A stretch of DNA of 6,420 bases from UBA5177 sp002413265 (GTDB lineage Bacteria > Chloroflexota > UBA5177): contig DAIORV010000124.1 in assembly GCA_036752825.1 (NCBI GenBank), positions 1-6,420 on the forward strand. Direction: 5' to 3'. The notes beneath the pieces were generated by a model. That model saw only the letters and a program-made list of their open reading frames with translations, did no database searches and was not told the DNA's origin. Every line of letters begins with the position of its first letter. The first letter of the stretch is position 1. Of the stretch, positions 4,331 to 6,420 are shown one piece after another. The position numbers were made by a program, and so were the translations under genes.

Positions 4331-6193
4331 TTACAGACGTTCGATGACGGGCATGCCCAGGGTATCGCAGGCATGAACGAGGGCATCGCGCACGGTCCGC
4401 ACCACGAGTAGCCGCGACTCTCTCAAGCCTGGTTCAGCATTGAGTACACCGCAGTCTCGGTAGAACTCGCTGAATATCGTCGCCAGGTCGAACGCCCACT
4501 CCGCTATCAGATTGACCCCGAGGGTACGTGAGACGGTGCTGACGGTCTCCGGCCACTTGACCAGGTGGAAGGCGAGCCTGCGTTCCTGCTCGTGCTGGAG
4601 CAGCGAAGCGTCGGCGGCGTCGACCTCGGCGTCGGCGATGCCGGCTTCCGCGGCCTTTCGCAAAATCGCGTACATGCGCACCAGCGCGTACTGGACGTAC
4701 AGCCCGGTGTTTCCATCAAAGGAGACCACGTCGGCCGGGTCGAAGACGATTTCTCGAAGCGGGTTGTACTGCACCATGAAGTAGCGAACGGCGGCGACTC
4801 CCACCGCCTCCGCGATCTGCTTCATCTCATCCTCGTCCAGATCCTGGCTCTGCTTTTCGCGGATGCGTTCCAACGCCGCGTCGACGGCGCCCTGGATGAC
4901 GTCGTCACCCGCGGCGGCGGTTCCCTTGCGTCCGCTGATCAAGCCTTCCTTGGTCCGCACCATCCCGTAGGCCAGGTGAAACAACTTCTCGGCTTCGGTC
5001 TCGAAGCCGGCTGCCTGAAGTCCCTGCTTCACCGCCTCCTGGGCCTGGCTCTGATGCACGGCGATGATGTTGATCACCCGATCCGGCGCCACAGGGGGCC
5101 GCTTTTCGCCGTGGAGGGAAGTCGACCAGAGGATGGCGCCGTTGGGCTGCTCCAGATAGGCGACGTAGGAAAGCGGGTCGGGAAGCAGGCGCAGCTTCCA
5201 CATGTGGTAGGCGATGTCCTTGCCCACATAGGTGGGAATGCCGTTGGAACGGACCAGCACCTCCGCCTTTTCCTCACCTTCGCTGGTGGTCCCACCGGTG
5301 TAGATGACGAAGGCTCCCTCGTAGCGGCCATCTTTCGGATGCCCCGAGTGTGGCGATTTCTCGACCAGATCCATCGCCGACTTGAAGAGATGAGAGCGGA
5401 CCAGATGGCTTTCCCAGTTGAGAAGGTCGTAGTAGACACGCAGCCGAAAGGGCGTCTGCAGCTGGGATTTGAGCACCATGTTGATGATGTCGCTGTGCTG
5501 CCCGGCCTCGATTTCGTGCATGACCCGCACGGTGCCAGGCTGGAGCCTCTGCTGAATGTTTTGCAAGCGAGCGTCGATGCGCTGCAGCTCCGGATCGTCG
5601 TCGGATCGCTCATCATCCAGCAGCATGGAGGCTCGCTGTTCCTGCAGCCGATCCTCTTCCGCGAACTCCTGAGAGATCTTCACGTAGAGGCGCCCTACGT
5701 AGTGGTCGTACTTCTCTCCTTCTTTTTCGGGTTCCGGGAAGTTGAGGAGGGCGTAGACCGAGGTGGCCGCCTGCAGGCCGGTGTCGTCGATGTAGTTCTG
5801 AACCTCGACTTCGTCGCCGGAGAGCCGCAGCACCCGGGTGACGGTATCTCCGAGCACCGCGTTGCGTACGTGGCCGATATGCCATTCCTTATTGGGGTTG
5901 ACCGAGCTGTGCTCCACGACCACGCGAGACCGCGTGCCCTGCCTCCGGCCGTACGTGTTTCCGGCTCCGCGTATTGACTCGATTACGTGCGGGATGAAGG
6001 TCGGGTAGCGGAGACGGAAGTTCACGAAGCCGGTTACGGCTTCGACGGACTCGATGAATCGGTATTGCCCAACCCCTTGTAGCCCCGCCCCTTTAGGGGC
6101 GCCCCCTTCGTCGGCTGAAAAACTTCCGGCAATCGCCGAGGCAAGCTCGTTGGGATTCCTCCCCTGTCTCTTGGCGAGCGCGAAGACGTTCAC
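4331..6193 (-). CDS. argS: Arginine--tRNA ligase (ArgRS), annotated from first canonical start
   Basis: This class I synthetase charges tRNA-Arg with arginine in the cytoplasm. Counting from the GTG at 6193-6191, the HIGH motif is at residues 105-108 in SVNPNKEWHIGHVRNAV. NYIDDTG is at 133-139, the substrate-site block RSNGIPTYVGKDIAYH at 315-330, and a divergent KMSKS equivalent, ISGRKG, at 419-424. The DALR-type anticodon-binding domain begins at GLYVQYALVRMYAILRKA (497-514) and runs to the C-terminus, ending LGMPVIERL. A charged stretch with coiled-coil character (about 175-215) and replacement of the usual GADH-like block by IIAVHQSQ (376-383) mark an atypical subtype. At 620 residues it is already longer than many ArgRS, yet the N-terminal Add-1 homology (RPEHGERAVNVFALA) begins upstream of this GTG, so the true start lies further on. 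A GC-rich palindrome encodes residues 32-36. The enzyme identity is certain; the start is not. Confidence 0.95.
   Translation of the reverse strand: MNVFALAKRQGRNPNELASAIAGSFSADEGGAPKGAGLQGVGQYRFIESVEAVTGFVNFRLRYPTFIPHVIESIRGAGNTYGRRQGTRSRVVVEHSSVNPNKEWHIGHVRNAVLGDTVTRVLRLSGDEVEVQNYIDDTGLQAATSVYALLNFPEPEKEGEKYDHYVGRLYVKISQEFAEEDRLQEQRASMLLDDERSDDDPELQRIDARLQNIQQRLQPGTVRVMHEIEAGQHSDIINMVLKSQLQTPFRLRVYYDLLNWESHLVRSHLFKSAMDLVEKSPHSGHPKDGRYEGAFVIYTGGTTSEGEEKAEVLVRSNGIPTYVGKDIAYHMWKLRLLPDPLSYVAYLEQPNGAILWSTSLHGEKRPPVAPDRVINIIAVHQSQAQEAVKQGLQAAGFETEAEKLFHLAYGMVRTKEGLISGRKGTAAAGDDVIQGAVDAALERIREKQSQDLDEDEMKQIAEAVGVAAVRYFMVQYNPLREIVFDPADVVSFDGNTGLYVQYALVRMYAILRKAAEAGIADAEVDAADASLLQHEQERRLAFHLVKWPETVSTVSRTLGVNLIAEWAFDLATIFSEFYRDCGVLNAEPGLRESRLLVVRTVRDALVHACDTLGMPVIERL
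6079..6106. repeat. GC-rich palindrome inside the argS coding sequence
   Basis: On the plus strand it reads GTAG, CCCC, then hairpin GCCCC-TTTA-GGGGC (6087-6100), overlapping a second perfect palindrome GGGGCGCCCC (6096-6105). It encodes the Gly/Pro-rich segment around GGAPKGAGLQG (residues 30-40 of ArgRS) between the Add-1 helix and the strand ending GFVNFRL. Other ArgRS have only a short linker there. The GTAG head plus palindrome resembles the REP layout, but the arms differ from copies A-E. Confidence 0.6.
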
Positions 6194-6322
6194 CGCGCGC
6201 TCGCCGTGCTCGGGCCGCTTCGGGACTTCGAGCTTTAGCCCGTCAGACGCCAGCCCCGCGTCGCGCAGAAACGCCAGGATTTCCTGATCGAAGTCGGCGA
6301 GAGGGTCGTAGGTTGGTGAGCT
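6194..6322 (-). other. Probable N-terminal coding extension of argS without a canonical start codon
   Basis: The argS frame stays open upstream of the GTG at 6193 and encodes protein-like sequence: YDPLADFDQEILAFLRDAGL, then KLEVPKRPEHGERA. The KRPEHGERA-VNVFALA junction matches the conserved ArgRS Add-1 element (usually RPEHGDLATNVA), so translation must begin upstream. The plus strand contains no CAT, CAC or CAA from 6194 to 6330, so the minus strand has no ATG, GTG or TTG in any frame there. Possible starts are non-standard: ATC at 6280, or CTG at 6277, 6268 or 6253, with AGGA at 6285-6282. A sequence error near 6325 is the main alternative. Confidence 0.7.
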
Positions 6323-6324
6323 CT

Positions 6325-6420
6325 CTACCGGACGCCTCTGACGCGCAGGACCTGCCGAAGGTTCGCGTACGTCAGGCCGGTCAGAAACAGACCGATGACG
6401 AAGAGCACGAACCCGATGAA
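6325..6420 (-). CDS. C-terminal end of an unidentified membrane protein (partial)
   Basis: The last 31 codons of a minus-strand gene enter from the window edge and stop at TAG (6327-6325). The visible peptide starts with the hydrophobic segment FIGFVLFVIGLFLTGLTYA, a clear membrane helix, followed by a short positively charged tail NLRQVLRVRGVR that should lie in the cytoplasm. It sits directly upstream of argS on the same strand, so the two are probably co-transcribed and possibly translationally coupled. Too little is visible to name a family. Confidence 0.6.
   Translation of the reverse strand, partial: FIGFVLFVIGLFLTGLTYANLRQVLRVRGVR

Noticed and set aside
4018..4347. Plus-strand frame with repeated RGG/SPLPGLR peptides
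   Set aside because: The peptide repeats come directly from translation of the two 50-bp DNA repeats; no start-site support and no other protein character.
4565..5977. Plus-strand frame (470 codons) opposite argS
   Set aside because: The antisense strand carries all ArgRS motifs; the plus-strand product shows no family features.

Overview
This GC-rich window reads as chromosomal DNA from a free-living, high-GC bacterium. The ArgRS subtype, the GTAG-headed palindromic repeats and the codon use fit Chloroflexota/Thermomicrobia-like organisms, but this is an impression and not proof. Four gene-bearing blocks are separated by two repeat-rich intergenic stretches.

Region 1 (1-758): the 3' part of a REP-associated tyrosine transposase (RAYT, IS200/Y1 type). 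It carries the HLH metal-binding motif but is cut by an in-frame TAG three codons before the presumed catalytic tyrosine. Downstream lie GTAG-headed hairpin repeats: a perfect inverted pair (421-443 and 535-557) and a decayed third copy (607-629). This matches the classic REP layout, a GTAG tetranucleotide plus palindrome next to its transposase.

Region 2 (759-3740): a TetR-family repressor on the minus strand, divergent from a 752-residue MMPL/RND-type exporter on the plus strand. The two share a 95-bp control region with two palindromes that could be repressor operators. The exporter ends in a strong intrinsic terminator. The likely logic is a ligand-responsive repressor controlling its own gene and the pump.

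Region 3 (3741-4330): no intact gene. It holds a degraded small ORF on the minus strand, two copies of a 50-bp direct repeat (each a UNCG-loop hairpin fused to a REP), and a G-tract array that could form a G-quadruplex beside the 3' end of argS.

Region 4 (4331-6420): argS (arginyl-tRNA synthetase) on the minus strand, preceded by the last 31 codons of a membrane protein on the same strand. Two things are odd about argS. Its conserved N-terminal domain continues upstream of the first usable start codon into DNA with no ATG, GTG or TTG on that strand. Its N-terminal linker also contains an in-frame GC-rich palindrome that looks like an inserted repeat.

The unusual part of the window is the repeat ecology: a damaged RAYT, two REP arrangements 3.5 kb apart, and a palindrome inside an essential gene. 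I see no convincing wholly new multi-gene system.
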